Shown here: piece by piece, positions 34,306-45,841 of the stretch | Position numbering within the stretch: the first letter of the stretch is position 1 | Layout of the letters: the number at the start of each line of letters is the position of its first letter | From: Okapia johnstoni | Taxonomy: Eukaryota > Chordata > Mammalia > Artiodactyla > Giraffidae | Assembly (NCBI GenBank): GCA_024291935.2 | Contig: CM044314.1 | Coordinates: forward strand, 22,666,001 to 22,730,000 | Reading direction: 5' to 3' | Length of the DNA: 64,000 nucleotides | Translations under genes and position numbers: made by a program | Notes under the pieces: generated by a model | The model's input: only the letters and a program-made list of their open reading frames with translations | What the model was told of the DNA's origin: nothing | The model's database searches: none

Positions 34306-34739
34306 TTTAAAGTGATTTTCCACACCTCTAGGTTTCTGAGTTCTCAGATGTCACCTTCACCTGTCCCTCCTCATTTTAGGCTCATAATCTTGCCTTTTTA
34401 CCTACAAGTAACTCCCTCAACTCACTTGTCTTTTGGCTGCTCTAACCCTCAACTTCTCCTGAGTGGCTTTTCTCAAGCAATTACTCCCTTTCCCCCCACA
34501 TTATCAATTTACCCTCCTCTGCTGGTTAGATATCATCCATCTTAACAACAAACTCTCTCTTAACCTTCCTTTTTCTGCAGTTGCTGCCAACTATCTGATG
34601 TCTTTACCTGTATGCTGGGGGCATCTGGAGAAAAAAAAGAACAGAACTCTGATTTTCACCTCTCCTCACCTTTTCTTTTCCCAACCTTCTCATCTCAGCC
34701 TTCCCAACCACATGGTCATACACCTCTTTGACTAAATCA
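34306..34739. other. Unassigned pyrimidine-rich stretch
   Basis: Could be an earlier part of the L2-like element that follows. Two overlapping frames of 77 and 90 codons have no recognised domain. Confidence 0.3.
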
Positions 34740-34990
34740 GAAGCTTGACATCACCCGTGTTTCTTTGTCTCAACTACCACACATTTCATCAGCATGTCTT
34801 CTCAATTCTCTGTCCAAATTAGATCTCAACTCTTCCCCTCTGTCTCCATTTTCACATTCACATCCAAGCCATCAGTGCCTCTTGCCTGGACTGTAGCAAT
34901 TAGTATTTCCACTTCTCTCTCTGCTTTTTCTGTTGCTTCTTACTTTTTCATTCAAAACACTGCAACCAGGGAAAGGTATGTTAAGGATTA
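34740..34990 (+). mobile_element. Possible L2 LINE segment
   Basis: The phrase cctcttgcctggactgtagc, followed by a cactgcaaccagggaaagg-like block, recalls the L2 consensus in sense orientation. Diverged. Confidence 0.4.
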
Positions 34991-35382
34991 AGTGACTGGT
35001 GTAGATAAGATGTACAGAATGGGTATACATAGACCAGGTGAATGCAGACACGTGAAAATGTAACTCATTGTGCTCTCATTACTTGCCTTTCAAATCTTTC
35101 TAGCATGAGACTGAGGTAGAGACAGGAGGAGGGATGCCTGTGGATATTCACTCTCACTTCATTGCGCATTTTTCTTGGTGGAAACATTCTGGATCCATCT
35201 TTGCTCAATTACTCTAATAAAAACGGTAACTCTGCTTGTTTTTTCCCATGGTTTCACTAATAGCTGGCTTTCTTGTAGTGAATTATATAAAATATATGAA
35301 CTTTGAAATGAGAAACAATAGAAACAAATCTCAGCTCCTGCATTATCACCCGTGTTATCTGGGGCATGTTTCTTAACCCTCT
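34991..35382. other. Unassigned stretch
   Basis: About 390 bases; nothing recognised. Confidence 0.35.
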
Positions 35383-35573
35383 TAGTCACCCAGTCGTGTC
35401 CAACTGTTTGTGACCCCATGGACTATAACCCACCAGGCTCCTCCATCCATGGGATTCTCTAGGCAAGAATACTGGACTGGGTATCCATTCCTTTTTCCAA
35501 GGGATCTTCTTGACCTAGGGATCCAACATGGGTCTCCTGCATTGCAGTCGATTCTTTACCAGTCTGAGCCACT
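35383..35573 (-). mobile_element. Bov-tA SINE, antisense
   Basis: From agtcacccagtcgtgtccaa to the reversed head accagtctgagccac. No clear target duplication. Confidence 0.9.
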
Positions 35574-35949
35574 TTTTTTGTTGTTGTTTTTTTATCTGTA
35601 ACTGGTTAATGATTCTGCAGGATTATTCATTACAGAGGAAGAACAAAGCTCCTGGTTAAATCCCATCGACACGGTGGTCAAAGTTCTCTCCTCTTTCTTT
35701 GGAATTTTGTGTTTAACAAGTGACATGAAAAATGTCATGACATGAAAAAAATATTTCTTGAGAATTTAATTGCAAAACTCAGAGCTATTCTGACTTTATA
35801 AACTCGAGCTTACATGTTCTCTAGAGGGATATTAAGGGAGTGAAAGTCCAGTGCATGAAATCCAGAAACCCCCATATTCTTTTTCAAGAGAGAATCCTGA
35901 TTTTTCTCTTAATTATATATAGGGGTTCTGCTTAATTAAAAAAGATCAG
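35574..35949. other. Unassigned AT-rich stretch
   Basis: Begins with a T-rich run (35571-35594). No gene or repeat recognised. Confidence 0.35.
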
Positions 35950-36003
35950 TGTTACTTTTTTTTTTAACTGGAGTATAGTTGTTTTACAAAGTTGTATTCA
36001 TTT
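35950..36003 (-). mobile_element. Short L1 3' end, antisense
   Basis: A T-run (35957-35967) followed by aactggagtatagttgtttt acaaagttgtatt is the reversed terminal L1 3' UTR. Only about 50 bases remain. Confidence 0.55.
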
Positions 36004-36199
36004 CTTCTATAAGATCTGTGTTACTTTCAGTAATTTGAAAACTATTCCTTTAATGCCAAAATAATAAATTTTAGTAGTAGAAATTTTAGACATTTGGCAA
36101 ACTTCTGGAGGAATATTTTAGGAAAGAAGGGAGGTAATGTCATTAATGATTGATTCCTTCAATGCATAATGAATAATGTAGTTCCTGACATCATTAAAT

Positions 36200-36411
36200 G
36201 CTTCCCAGGTGGCACTAGTGGTAAAGAACCTACCTGCAAATGCAGGAGGCGTAAGAGAGGCTGCTTCAATTACTGGGTCCGGAAGATCCCCTGGAGGAGG
36301 AAATGGCAACCCACTCCAGTATTCATTCCCAGAGAATTCCATAGACAGAGGAGTCTGGTGGGCTACGGTCCAAAGGGTCACAAAGAGTCAGACATAGTGG
36401 AGCAACTCAGC
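36200..36411 (+). mobile_element. Bov-tA SINE, sense
   Basis: From gcttcccaggtggcactagt to cagacatagtggagcaactc. Some CpG-type decay (a 'gtccggaagatcccctggag' block). No clear duplication. Confidence 0.92.
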
Positions 36412-37261
36412 ATGGACACATGCATGTACAATATCAGTATCAAATGATTCACAGCAGTTTAAGATATTTAATGCTGCCATATAAGAAGTTGGTTACTATC
36501 TTTATGTAAGGTTGGCTTTTTGAGTTGAATTCCAACACAGACTTGGACAGAAGAACCCCAGGGCAAGTGGTTTATTTGGAAGTTGATCCCAGTTAGGCCC
36601 AGTAGGAGAGCAGGAAGTGAGACAGGGATGGGAGAAAAGCAGGAGGCCAGGACTCAGTTTTGTTGAGGACTTCAGAGAGATAATGTGGGACAAGCTTAAA
36701 GTGATCTACTCCAGGTGAAGAAAAGATAATATTTTTTCTCCAACGTCCATTACATTGCTGAGGGCTGATCAGAAAGGCCTCAACTCCTTGGCTCGGCTTC
36801 TCTGTTTCACCTGAAGACCAAGAGGCAGTTCTCCTGTGTGCAGCTCTATATGCTTAAGAAAAGACAGAGGCATACATATAGTGTGTTAGGATAGTGACTA
36901 TTTCATATAATTACATACATACCAAAGGAGTAAAGTATATGCTCATTCTTGAGGTCTGAATTTGGGTTGATTTAAGTTGGAATCTCCCCTCTATTGCTGC
37001 TAGCAATGTGACTTTAAGCTAGTTATTAGTTGCTCCCAATATGGGAAAAATAATACCATAGGAATTATTCACGGTTCCTATGAAGGAACACAGGAAGTAT
37101 CAGAGTTCATAGGTTCATAGGAAGTATTAGGATTAAGGTTTACAAAACTCCTGGGAGAGTTCCTGACATATAATAGGCATCAATCAGCATTAGGGTACAT
37201 TACAAGGAGTGAAAATGCTGTGTTTTATGATATGTCACCCTTCAAATTTACTAGATAATTC
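36412..37261. other. Unassigned stretch
   Basis: Local short tandem echo near 37080-37130: 'gttcctatgaaggaacacaggaagtat' and 'ggttcataggaagtatt' repeat with variation. No gene recognised. Confidence 0.35.
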
Positions 37262-37615
37262 AATCTTTTTTCCAAAGCGGTTGAATTGATTTGCATCACC
37301 ACCAGAGTTCCAGTTGCTCCACATCCTTTTCACTTGTGAGTCTTTATAATTTCAAAATTCATGTAGGTATACATTTGTATCACATTGGGGTTTTAATTTT
37401 TGTCTCCTTGCAGATTAATAAGGTTTCTTGGCCATTTGAATATTCATGTGACTTTTTTTTTGGTGACTTTTTTCATGTGACTTTCTTATTTATCTATTTG
37501 GTTGTTTTTAATTGATTTGTAGAAGTTCTTTATATGTTCTGAGTCCTATTTTGTTTTCATATGTTGCAAATATCTTCTGCTGTTTTGTGATCTGTCATTT
37601 TACTCTTACTGATGA
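37262..37615 (-). mobile_element. L1 ORF2 C-terminal region, antisense
   Basis: Typical reversed late-ORF2 phrases: 'ttcttggccatttgaatattc', tttaattgatttgtagaagt followed by tctttatatgttctgagtcc, and 'tgcaaatatcttctgctgtt'. Probably the 3'-ward part of the same L1 that resumes near 38180. Confidence 0.6.
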
Positions 37616-38180
37616 AGAGAACTTGGTACAGTAAGTCCCCTACATATGAATGAGCTCCGTTGCAAGAGCATGTTTATACATTTAATTTGTTTGTAAGTCC
37701 AACCATGTTAGTCTAGGTATCCAACTAACATAATATAGTACTGTACTGTAATAAGTTTATAATATTTTTCTTACTAAGCTTTTACTGATTTATTGTAATG
37801 CAATTGACTTTTTATTCAGCATTCCTACTAAATACACATAAATTCTAATAATTTATTTGTAGGTTCATCTTTTCTACTTACTAAGCATATGTGTACAAAT
37901 AATGTCTTCTAATTCTCATATTTTTGTAAGATATATTTCATGTATAAATGTATTTTATTTCCTTCTCTTGCCATATTGCACTAGTAAGGGCCTCAAGAAC
38001 AATATCAAATTCAAGTGATCCTTGTTTCCTCTGGACCTCAAAGGAGCAAGATTGTTAACATTTTATAATTAAGTTTGATATTTGATGGAGGTATATACAG
38101 ATGCCACTTATTAGATATGGACATATCCTTCTATTACTAGACTGCTGGGAGGTGTGTTTTTCTGCTTTTTTTTTTTTAAA
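37616..38180. repeat. Probable interspersed repeat, family not assigned
   Basis: The block agtaagtcccctacatatga with 'tttgtaagtccaaccatgtt' and gtactgtactgtaataag looks like a known-type dispersed repeat (possibly a short DNA transposon), but I cannot name it. It interrupts two L1 pieces of the same orientation. A T-run stands at 38168-38177. Confidence 0.4.
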
Positions 38181-38220
38181 TTTTTTATATGCACTTTTTG
38201 CATCTATTAGGATGATGATT

Positions 38221-38428
38221 GGGTTTCCATGGAGGCTCAGTCAGTGAAAGAATTCGCCTGCAATGCAGGAGATCTGAGTTCTATCCCTGGGTTGGGCCGA
38301 TCCCCTGGAGAAGGAAATGGCTACCCACTCCAGTATTCTTGCCTGGAGAATCCCATGGACAGAGGAACCTGGCAGGTGATGGTCCATAGGGTCTCAAAGA
38401 GTCGGACATGACTTAGCGACTGAACCAC
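38221..38428 (+). mobile_element. Bov-tA SINE, sense, with 11-bp duplication, inside an L1
   Basis: From gggtttccatggaggctcag to gacttagcgactgaaccac. The duplication aggatgatgat at 38209-38219 and 38429-38439 is exact; the L1 sequence continues on both sides. Confidence 0.95.
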
Positions 38429-39005
38429 AGGATGATGATATTGATTCATCTCTTTCTTTACATTAATGTGATGAACTACATTGACCAACATACACGGGCT
38501 TAACAAAACCTCAATTTTTTATGATTTCTATTGCTTTTAAATGTAACTTTACTTGGATTACCATTTTTTTGTAGAGTATTTTTGCATTTATTTTATGAGG
38601 GGTATTGCTTTATAGTTTTCCTTTATTGTAAGGTCTTTGTCAGAGTTAATATCAAGTTACACTGTTCTCATAAAAGAAATACAGGTGTAGTCTATTGTTT
38701 TCTGTTCTCTAGAAGAGGTTGTATAGATCTGGTATAATTTCATCATTGAATTTTTAGTGCGATTCACTGATAAGATCATCTAGTCCTGTAATTTTGTTTT
38801 TCTTGTGAAAAAATTTTTAATTATTGATTCAGTTTCTCTTTTATATACAAGACGGTTCAGTTTTTTTTTTTTTTCTTCTGTTAATTTGGGCAATTTATAT
38901 TTCATAGGAATTAATCAATTTTATCTACTTTTTCAAATTCACTGGTATAAAGTTTTGCATAAGGTCCACTCATTATCTTTTTATTGTTGTTGCTGTTTTG
39001 CTTGT

Positions 39006-39384
39006 TTTGGAGCCGGAGCTTTTTTAAAAACGTTTTATGTATTTATATTTATTTTTGACTGCACTGGGTTTTCCTTGCTTTGCACAGGCTCTCTTCAGTT
39101 GTGGTGAGCAGGGGCTACTCTTCATTGTGGTGTGCATGCTTCTTACTGCAGTGGCTTCTCTCGTTGTAGAGCACAAGCTCTAGGCACGTGAGCTTCTGTA
39201 GTGGCAGCATGTGGGCTTGGTAATTGGAGTTGTGGTTCTCGATCTCTAGAGTGCAGGCTCAGTAGTTGCGGCACACAGGCTGAGTTACTTCCTGGCATGT
39301 GGGATCTTCCTGGGGCAGACATTGAACCTGTGTCCCCTGCACTGAAAGGCAAATTCTTAACCACTGTGCCACCAAGGAAGTCCG
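39006..39384 (-). mobile_element. CHR-2-like SINE, antisense, inside an L1
   Basis: A tRNA-derived SINE of the cetartiodactyl CHR group, reversed: ends with ccactgtgccaccaaggaag (head) and carries the family's body phrases ttttccttgctttgcacagg and gcttctgtagtggcagcatg. Its presence supports a cetartiodactyl genome independently of Bov-tA. Confidence 0.8.
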
Positions 39385-39800
39385 ATCATCTCTTAAACGT
39401 ACATAAAGGTCTGTAGTAGTACCCCATTTTTTATTTTTGATGATCATAACTTGTACACTATTTTCTGTCTCTTGATCAGTCTTGCCCCCCTTTTCTTTTG
39501 GGCTTTGTTGGTTCTATTGTTGGGTGTGCAGTCATTCCCTATATTGCTGTTTTTTGCGTGTACTTTTCTAATTCCTATTTTCTACTACCTGTTGCATTAA
39601 TCTGAGTTTCTCTTTATAACTCTGTGAGATAGATATTAAACTCCTTGATTTCCAATTTTTCCACTTTTTCAATTTACGCATGTGAATTCAGCTTTAGCTG
39701 TGTCCCAAAAGATTTGTCATGTATTTTTATCATTGTTCAGTTAAAAATATTCCTACTTTTCATTGTGATTATTTTCTTTAATAGGCTGTACCTGATGCTC

Positions 39801-40709
39801 CTGGCACTCACATTTCATCTCCCAATTTGCTCTGATTTCAGCCTCAGCTGCAGCGAATGTTGTTGTGCAGACATTCTCCCTCCTCAAGTAAGAGCCAAGT
39901 ATGTGTTCTAATTTCTGCTCCAGCTGTCCTCAATTCTTTGGAAGACTTCTTGACTTATGTACAAATTCAACTCCCAAATACAGAGAATTTGACAACTTCG
40001 TGGCCTATTAGAACTGGTGTATAAACCTCCCAGCCTTCCCTCCTTCAGGAGAAAGTTTTGGGAGGCTTTTTATGTGCTTGTTGCAGGTCTCTGAAAAATC
40101 AAGTCATGATTGGACAAACCAGATACCTTTACATTATCGACTTTTCCAACTTCCCTGTCTGAATTTTTCCATTCTCTCACTTCTCCTTACTGAGAACACT
40201 TCCTAAGTAAACTCTACAGTGTTTTCATATCCAGCTTTGTTTTTGTTTTTATTTTTAAATTCAAAACAGAACTATTGTACTACGTCATTTCCAAACATAA
40301 ATGAATTTGTTAATTAAAATTATTTAGGTTGTTTTAATTCTGATTAGAGAAAATGCTCTCTAAGATTGCTCATTTTGAACCATGTTTATACATTACTTAT
40401 TTTAAAGTAAATAAAATTAGTGTTTAAAAGAAATATATAATGCAGGTGATGTGTTATATGGTGGTGATTTCAATGGAAAGAGAAAAAGGATTATAAATAG
40501 AAATGGTCAGCAGCAGTTTCTCTCTTGGGCACTTTGTCATTTGGTTATTCAAGTGCGTTCTGACATCTTTGCAGCTAGTAAGGGCCTGGTGATACCTCTC
40601 ACATTCCAGACATACTCGTCTTTTGGCGGCTTAGTGGAAACTGTGGAGTTCTAAATAAAGTAGGTATGCAGCCTGCTGCGTGCAGAACTGTTTTTCTGCA
40701 GACCTTACT
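39801..40709. other. Unassigned stretch
   Basis: About 900 bases. May contain more of the L1 at its left end. Nothing else recognised; a 67-codon frame at 40451-40654 has no known domain. Confidence 0.3.
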
Positions 40710-40997
40710 CTAAAGGAATTTTAGAAGATCATTTGTGGTGCCATTACATTCACAGCCAAAGAGCAGATCAAGATTTGTGGCCAAAGTTTTTATAGTAAGA
40801 GAGAGAATTTGTCTGTAATGTTCTATATTCTCATCCTTAAAAGAACCTAGTACAGCTCTTGGTGGCTTTGGTAGACAGCTGATTGTAGATGAATTGGACA
40901 CACAATTTTCCAGATGAAAATGAAAATGTAGGTCCTTTGCAAGAATAAAAGTTCTGTCAAGTATACAAACATATGATGTGTTTTCATTTTCTTCCAT
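40710..40997 (-). CDS. Unidentified 95-codon open frame outside known repeats
   Basis: An open frame on the minus strand beginning MEENENTSYVCILDRTF and ending NGTTNDLLKFL. The start has a favourable context (a G follows the ATG) and a stop lies five codons upstream. Composition is protein-like rather than repeat-like, and I do not recognise it as part of a LINE, SINE or LTR. No splice sites, poly(A) signal or homologue can be confirmed by eye. It could be a piece of a retrocopy, an exon or chance; in AT-rich DNA of this size chance is quite possible. Confidence 0.2.
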   Translation of the reverse strand: MEENENTSYVCILDRTFILAKDLHFHFHLENCVSNSSTISCLPKPPRAVLGSFKDENIEHYRQILSLTIKTLATNLDLLFGCECNGTTNDLLKFL

Positions 40998-41060
40998 AGT
41001 GTCTCTCTTATCTTATGATTTTTAAAAATTTGCTATTTAATATCATGCTAAGTAGAGAAA

Positions 41061-41284
41061 GGGTTTCCCTGGTGGCTCAGAGGGTAAAGCGTCTGCCTGC
41101 AATGCGGGAGACGCAGGTTCGATCCCTGGGTTGGGAAGATCCCCTAGAGAAGGAAATGGCAACCCACTCGGATATTCTTGCCTGGAGAATCTCATGGACG
41201 GAGGAGCCCAGTAGGCTACAGTCCACGGGGTCGCAAAGAATCAGACACGACTGAGCAACTTCACTTTCACTTTCACTTTCACTT
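41061..41284 (+). mobile_element. Young Bov-tA SINE, sense, with CACTTT tail
   Basis: From gggtttccctggtggctcag to a (CACTTT)n tail at about 41261-41284. The duplication taagtagagaaa at 41049-41060 and 41285-41296 is exact, and the body is close to the family as I remember it, with an intact B-box-like ggttcgatccc. Confidence 0.96.
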
Positions 41285-41296
41285 TAAGTAGAGAAA

Positions 41297-42346
41297 AATT
41301 AAAATTTTAAATAATTAGCCTGAATTCTACCATTCAGCTTTATAGAAAACCGGTAGTGCCAGCATTGAGTATAGCTATTAGAACATTAACCTGTATATAG
41401 AATCATTGAAAGTGCACAACGTTCATTTTGTAGCTTGTACACATATATTTTGCTCTTAGAGTGAAAATCCTGCACACAATGAATTCTCTCCATGATACGC
41501 ACACTTTAGCAGCACTCTACCTTTGCTTACTGAAGAGTAAAGAAGCACTGAAGAAGGAACTGGGCTGTTCCATCTGTCTCTTTTGTTCTGTTATCATTTG
41601 CAGAGTAAGTGGTTGACTACTAGAGGTTAAGAAAGGATAGGGCAGGATAGGGTGCCATGGTTGTTTCTTAGAAGCCAGTGCTTTCTATATTTGATGAAGC
41701 AAGTTATGGCTGAAACACAGTGTGCATCCTCTCAGCACTATCAGCCTTCTTCCATTACTCAGTCAAGATATCACACACTTACCTGGTACTTACTCTGAAC
41801 TCCTCTGAACTTCACATATCCATCAGAGCTCCGTGTCCACAGGGCAATGCAAATGATGAATACCTGGCGGCAAGGGGTGTAGGATACACACCTGCATAGA
41901 TTTCTGCTCACACGCACACTCCATTATCTCATGGACTTCACTGTAAAATCCAAGTTCAAAAATAAAATTGTTTAGAATTTCAAGATGGTGACAGCAGAGC
42001 ATTAAGTCAGGTGACTTCCCGCATCTCATCCTTGACTGTGGATTGGGGAATCCACACTGCTTGAATTCAACAAACTGAAAATAGAGGAAGAGACTAACTT
42101 TCAGTTATGATCCTGATCCATGTTTCTCTGGGCTCCACTTCACTTTCCACAAAGACAGCCTTCCTTTCCTTATTTCTGTGCACAGGGAGATTGAGTCTTA
42201 CTAAACAGTGAAGAGGATTTGGGGGTAGAGTAGCAAAAGTTAATTTTTTTTTTCTTTTTTACTTTTTTCCTTTGTGGTGACTGTGAGGCATTGCTAATGA
42301 GAACATCATGTCTGTGCGCTCTGCATGAAAGGCCTTTTTCTTTTTT
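41297..42346. other. Unassigned stretch
   Basis: About 1 kb; a T-rich run lies at 42246-42270. No gene or repeat recognised. Confidence 0.35.
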
Positions 42347-42370
42347 CAGATCTCAAAGATTTGAGATCTG
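42347..42370. repeat. Short perfect palindrome
   Basis: Arms of 11 bases (cagatctcaaa / tttgagatctg) separated by 2 bases. It follows a T-rich tract. Confidence 0.85.
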
Positions 42371-43620
42371 GGCTGTGCTTGGTCTGGGCCAAGGGTGACC
42401 TCCACCCAGCTTGGGCTGGGGACTTTGTAGCTGCCTCTGCTGCCTCTGGCCTTGGCCTGTGCACAACTTCTCCTCCACTAGGGAGGCTGGAGGCTCCCAG
42501 TTCTGATTGCAAGAAGTTAAGAGATCAGAGCCCCTTTGCTGCTCACTGTCCTCTTAGATGCGCCAGTCTGGTCAGTCTGGAAGGGAGCCAAGTGTACTTG
42601 CAGGCACTACATGAGAAAGGACCCACACAAATTGCCTGGATTCCCTCAGCACCCATTCTCCCATATCCCTGACCCGAGCTCCTGCTCGTACCTCTCTGCC
42701 TGCTGTCCCCTTTCAGTCTTCCTGTTGCTGCCAGCTGCCCAACAGGGCTTTCTTCTCAGTTCTTTCCTCCTGGCCCCTGGCTCCATCAGCGATCATCCCA
42801 TTTGCCCCCAAAGTTCACACCCACCCTGATCTCACAACCCCCCTAGCTCCTGTGTCTTTTCCTTTCTCTCTGAACACTTCTCCTAAATCACACTCCCTCA
42901 CCACCCCACAATTAGGTACAACTTACTCAAACTTCCATCCTTGGCTTTCATTTGTTATTTACCTGCAGAAACTGCAGGCATAGAGCAAACAAACAAACAA
43001 CACTTCTCCGCCAGAGATATCTAACATTCATTAGAAAAGAGCTTTCCAAAAATACCTAACAATTTACACTCTCAGCGGTATAGCTTCCAACTCTGAATTT
43101 GATGAAGTCACTTAATTTCTCATGACATCCATTGTCTTATCTCCAGAATGAGATACATATTTATATCTAGATCTCTATCTAGATACAAATATGCACATAA
43201 ATCTTGCTTAAGCATTAGTAACTGGAAAGATCATTTCTTAGAATTCCATCATACAACAAAAATCTACATGTCTCTAGACATTCAGCTTTCACAGAGAATG
43301 CAGATGTACATAGGAGTATTCTGGGCTGATAAAGTGGGAAAAGTATTCCAGGAAATAGCACATGGTTATTCCAGAAACCTGAAAGAATGTAAGATGGGGA
43401 GTAAGGAATGAAGGGAGACCGAGCTGAACAGGAGGCAAAGGCTCGGTCATGACATGACCCTCTGTCATTGTAAGGAACTTGGAATTTGAGTGGATAAAAA
43501 ACAAAACAGACAAAAAACCAAGATCCAACAATATGCTGGACAAAAGGTTCATTTTAGCTTTAGGGGAAGGAAAAAGACATTTCAAGTAAATGGTAATCAA
43601 ACCAGAAAATAAAAAGACCA
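42371..43620. other. Unassigned stretch, GC-rich at first
   Basis: 42371-42900 is GC- and pyrimidine-rich, with overlapping frames of 97-115 codons and no recognised domain. There is no CpG-island density of CG dinucleotides. The rest is AT-rich and unremarkable. Confidence 0.35.
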
Positions 43621-43846
43621 GGGCTTCCCGGTGGCTCAACGGTAAAGAATCTGCCTACAATGCGGTAACCGAAGGAGACATGGGTTCGATCCCTGGGTCA
43701 GGAAGATCCCCTGGAGGAGGGCACAGCAACCCATTCAAGTATTCTTGCCTGGAGGACAAGAATGGACAGAGGACAGAGGAGCCTGGCAGGCTACAGTCTA
43801 TAGGGTCACAAAGAGTCAGACAGGACTGAAGAGACTTAGCACGGCA
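43621..43846 (+). mobile_element. Bov-tA SINE, sense
   Basis: Starts gggcttcccggtggctcaac. It carries two small internal insertions compared with its relatives (ggtaaccga near 43665 and an extra aagaatggacagagga near 43758). Confidence 0.92.
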
Positions 43847-43862
43847 TGGCAGCTATACTTAT

Positions 43863-44035
43863 ACTCGGCAAAATGGACTTTAAGCTAAAATTGGTAAAAA
43901 GAAACAAAGAAAGGTCATTATATGATGATAAATGTCAACGCACCAAGAAGATGTCACAATTATAAGTAGTGATGCACCTAGTATAAGAGCACCTAAATAT
44001 ATAAAACAAATATTAAGAGAACTGAAAGGAATTTC
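43863..44035 (+). mobile_element. L1 ORF2 fragment, sense
   Basis: atggactttaagctaaaatt, then 'aggtcattatatgatgataa' and 'caccaagaagatgtcacaat' followed by gcacctaaatatataaaaca are typical L1 phrases. Short and broken by stops. Confidence 0.65.
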
Positions 44036-45022
44036 AGCTTTATTTTTCATGACAAGACAGGTAAGGATTTTTCAGCAATGGAGTAACTTGCAAAGATTCA
44101 TGTTAGAATGCGTATTTGATCTTTTTAAGGGACTCAGAGAATGCACAAAAGGAAACTCATGCAAGTAGAAGGGAAGAGAATGTATTTGGAGGAGATGAGA
44201 AGAGATTCGTCTCCCCAGGAAAATCACCACTGTATCCTTCTGGACAAGGCCTGAGGGCACAGTAGATCAGCTAGTAGTTGTTTAGGTCAGGGCAGACCTG
44301 AAGGCCAGCGGGGAGCTGGCTGGTACAGACACTGGGTGGTGGGGAGTTTATGGTCCTGGATGAAAAAGTAGAAGGAATTTAGTGTTAAAGAAGCCAAACT
44401 GAGATGAGTTATTTGAATAGAAATTGTGTATAAACACTAGCGATGAAATTTTGCTTAAAATATAACATGTTTTCAGGCTTCATGTATTTGTATTCAGTTG
44501 TTGCCCACATGGTCTTTAGTCCTCTTCTGTTCTTTTTTATTCCTCTCTATTCTTACTCCCACTTCTTGATTTTGTTCTTAAATATTGGTATTTTATTTTT
44601 TAAAGAAAACAGACATTAAGTGCAGTTTCTCCTAAGTCCACTAGGTGGAAGCAAAGTATGCAACTTAATTTTTCAGTGACTTGTAACATTTATTTTCAAT
44701 TAAAAATGTGTGCTTAAACTAAGTAGGCAAGTTATATGATTACAAAAGTGAAAGATAGCTGCATATTTTTGAAATAAAAAATTCAAAACTAAAAATTATA
44801 ATTATGATTAAACGGTGATCTCTATACTACATCCACAGCTTCTTTTAATTATTTTCTTTTAATTTGATGTATAAATATGCTTTGCACCTAACTGGGATTA
44901 TACTGAAAATACTGTTACATTTCTAAATTTATTTTACTTGCCTTTGCATCATAGACATTTCCCCATATTATTCTTTAAGTTAAAATTTAGGATTTTACTG
45001 GTTGCATATTTTATATATGTCT
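44036..45022. other. Unassigned stretch
   Basis: About 1 kb of mostly AT-rich sequence. A 78-codon frame crossing its left edge (43932-44168) arises partly from L1. Confidence 0.35.
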
Positions 45023-45035
45023 ACACCTCTATCTG

Positions 45036-45257
45036 GGCTTCCCAGGTGGTCCTAGTGGTAAAGAATACTATAGCCAATGCAGGAGGCATGACAGACGTGG
45101 GTTCAGTCCCTGGGTCGGGAAGATCCCCTGGGGGAGGGCATGGCAACCCACTCCAGTATTCTTGCCTGGAGGATCCCCATGGACAGAGGAAGCTGGTGGG
45201 CTTACTCTCCACAGGGTCGCAAAGAGTTGGACACGACTGATGCGACTCAGCACACAC
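45036..45257 (+). mobile_element. Bov-tA SINE, sense, with 13-bp duplication and CA tail
   Basis: Begins ggcttcccaggtggtcctag and ends in a short (CA) run. Duplication acacctctatctg (45023-45035) / acacctgtatctg (45258-45270), one mismatch. Confidence 0.94.
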
Positions 45258-45270
45258 ACACCTGTATCTG

Positions 45271-45731
45271 CACGTGTAGGAAAAGTGTTACAAATAACTC
45301 AATGTAAGTAACCACACACATGAATGTGTGCCCACATCTCTGGTGCTGCCAAGAATATATTCATAGAATTTGAATTCTGTGGTTAAGAGGAATGGATATT
45401 TTGAAGGCTTTTGATCTATGCATACATAGTTACTTACACACTTACCTAGTTACATAGTTGCTGGTCACACCAGTACCTGAACGGGTCCTTCTCTTTTCCC
45501 CCTTGCCAAATGAGCATTTTTTTCATATTAAAGAACTATTATTCTTATGAGTTTACTTCCAAAGTGTAATGGTAAATCAGTTTGGTCAGATTCCCAAATG
45601 GAGGATGCTGTACACAACCAAATTGTTTTTCTTGATTATGAATTTTCCCAGTGTAAATAACTTGAGCAGTTAAAACAAAAAAAAGTCAGAAGAAGAGCAA
45701 TGATCAGCAGATGGCACCCTACAATTAAAAT
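45271..45731. other. Unassigned stretch
   Basis: Includes near-palindromic ctatgcatacatagttacttac repeats of 'acatagtt' around 45420-45460 (listed here only by position). No gene recognised. Confidence 0.35.
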
Positions 45732-45841
45732 TGTTATTGTTTAGTCCCTAAGATTTACTCTTTTGTGACTCCATGAATGCAGCCCTGCCAGGCTCCTCTG
45801 TTCATGGGATTTCCCAGGTAAGAATATTGGAGTGGACTAGC
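45732..45841 (-). mobile_element. Bov-A/Bov-tA fragment, antisense
   Basis: About 110 bases from tgttattgtttagtccctaa to aagaatattggagtggacta. The tRNA-like head is missing. Confidence 0.8.

Larger units (their letters stand above)
38181..39800 (-). mobile_element. L1 ORF2 region, antisense, split by two SINEs
   Basis: Three pieces (38181-38220, 38440-39005, 39385-39800) read as one L1 ORF2 on the reverse strand. Examples are 'gagtatttttgcatttatttt', 'tctagaagaggttgtataga', 'gattcactgataagatcatc' followed by tagtcctgtaatt, and beyond the second SINE 'tttagctgtgtcccaaaagat'. All frames are broken. The break points fall exactly at a Bov-tA and a CHR-2, so the L1 is older than both. Confidence 0.7.

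Noticed and set aside
41061..41284. Functional tRNA gene suggested by A/B-box-like blocks
   Set aside because: The tRNA-like part is the head of a Bov-tA SINE with no cloverleaf or anticodon arm; the rest is BovB-derived and ends in a simple tail.
42325..42829. GC-richer block with 97-115-codon frames, possible gene or CpG island
   Set aside because: Few CG dinucleotides, and the frames overlap without a domain.
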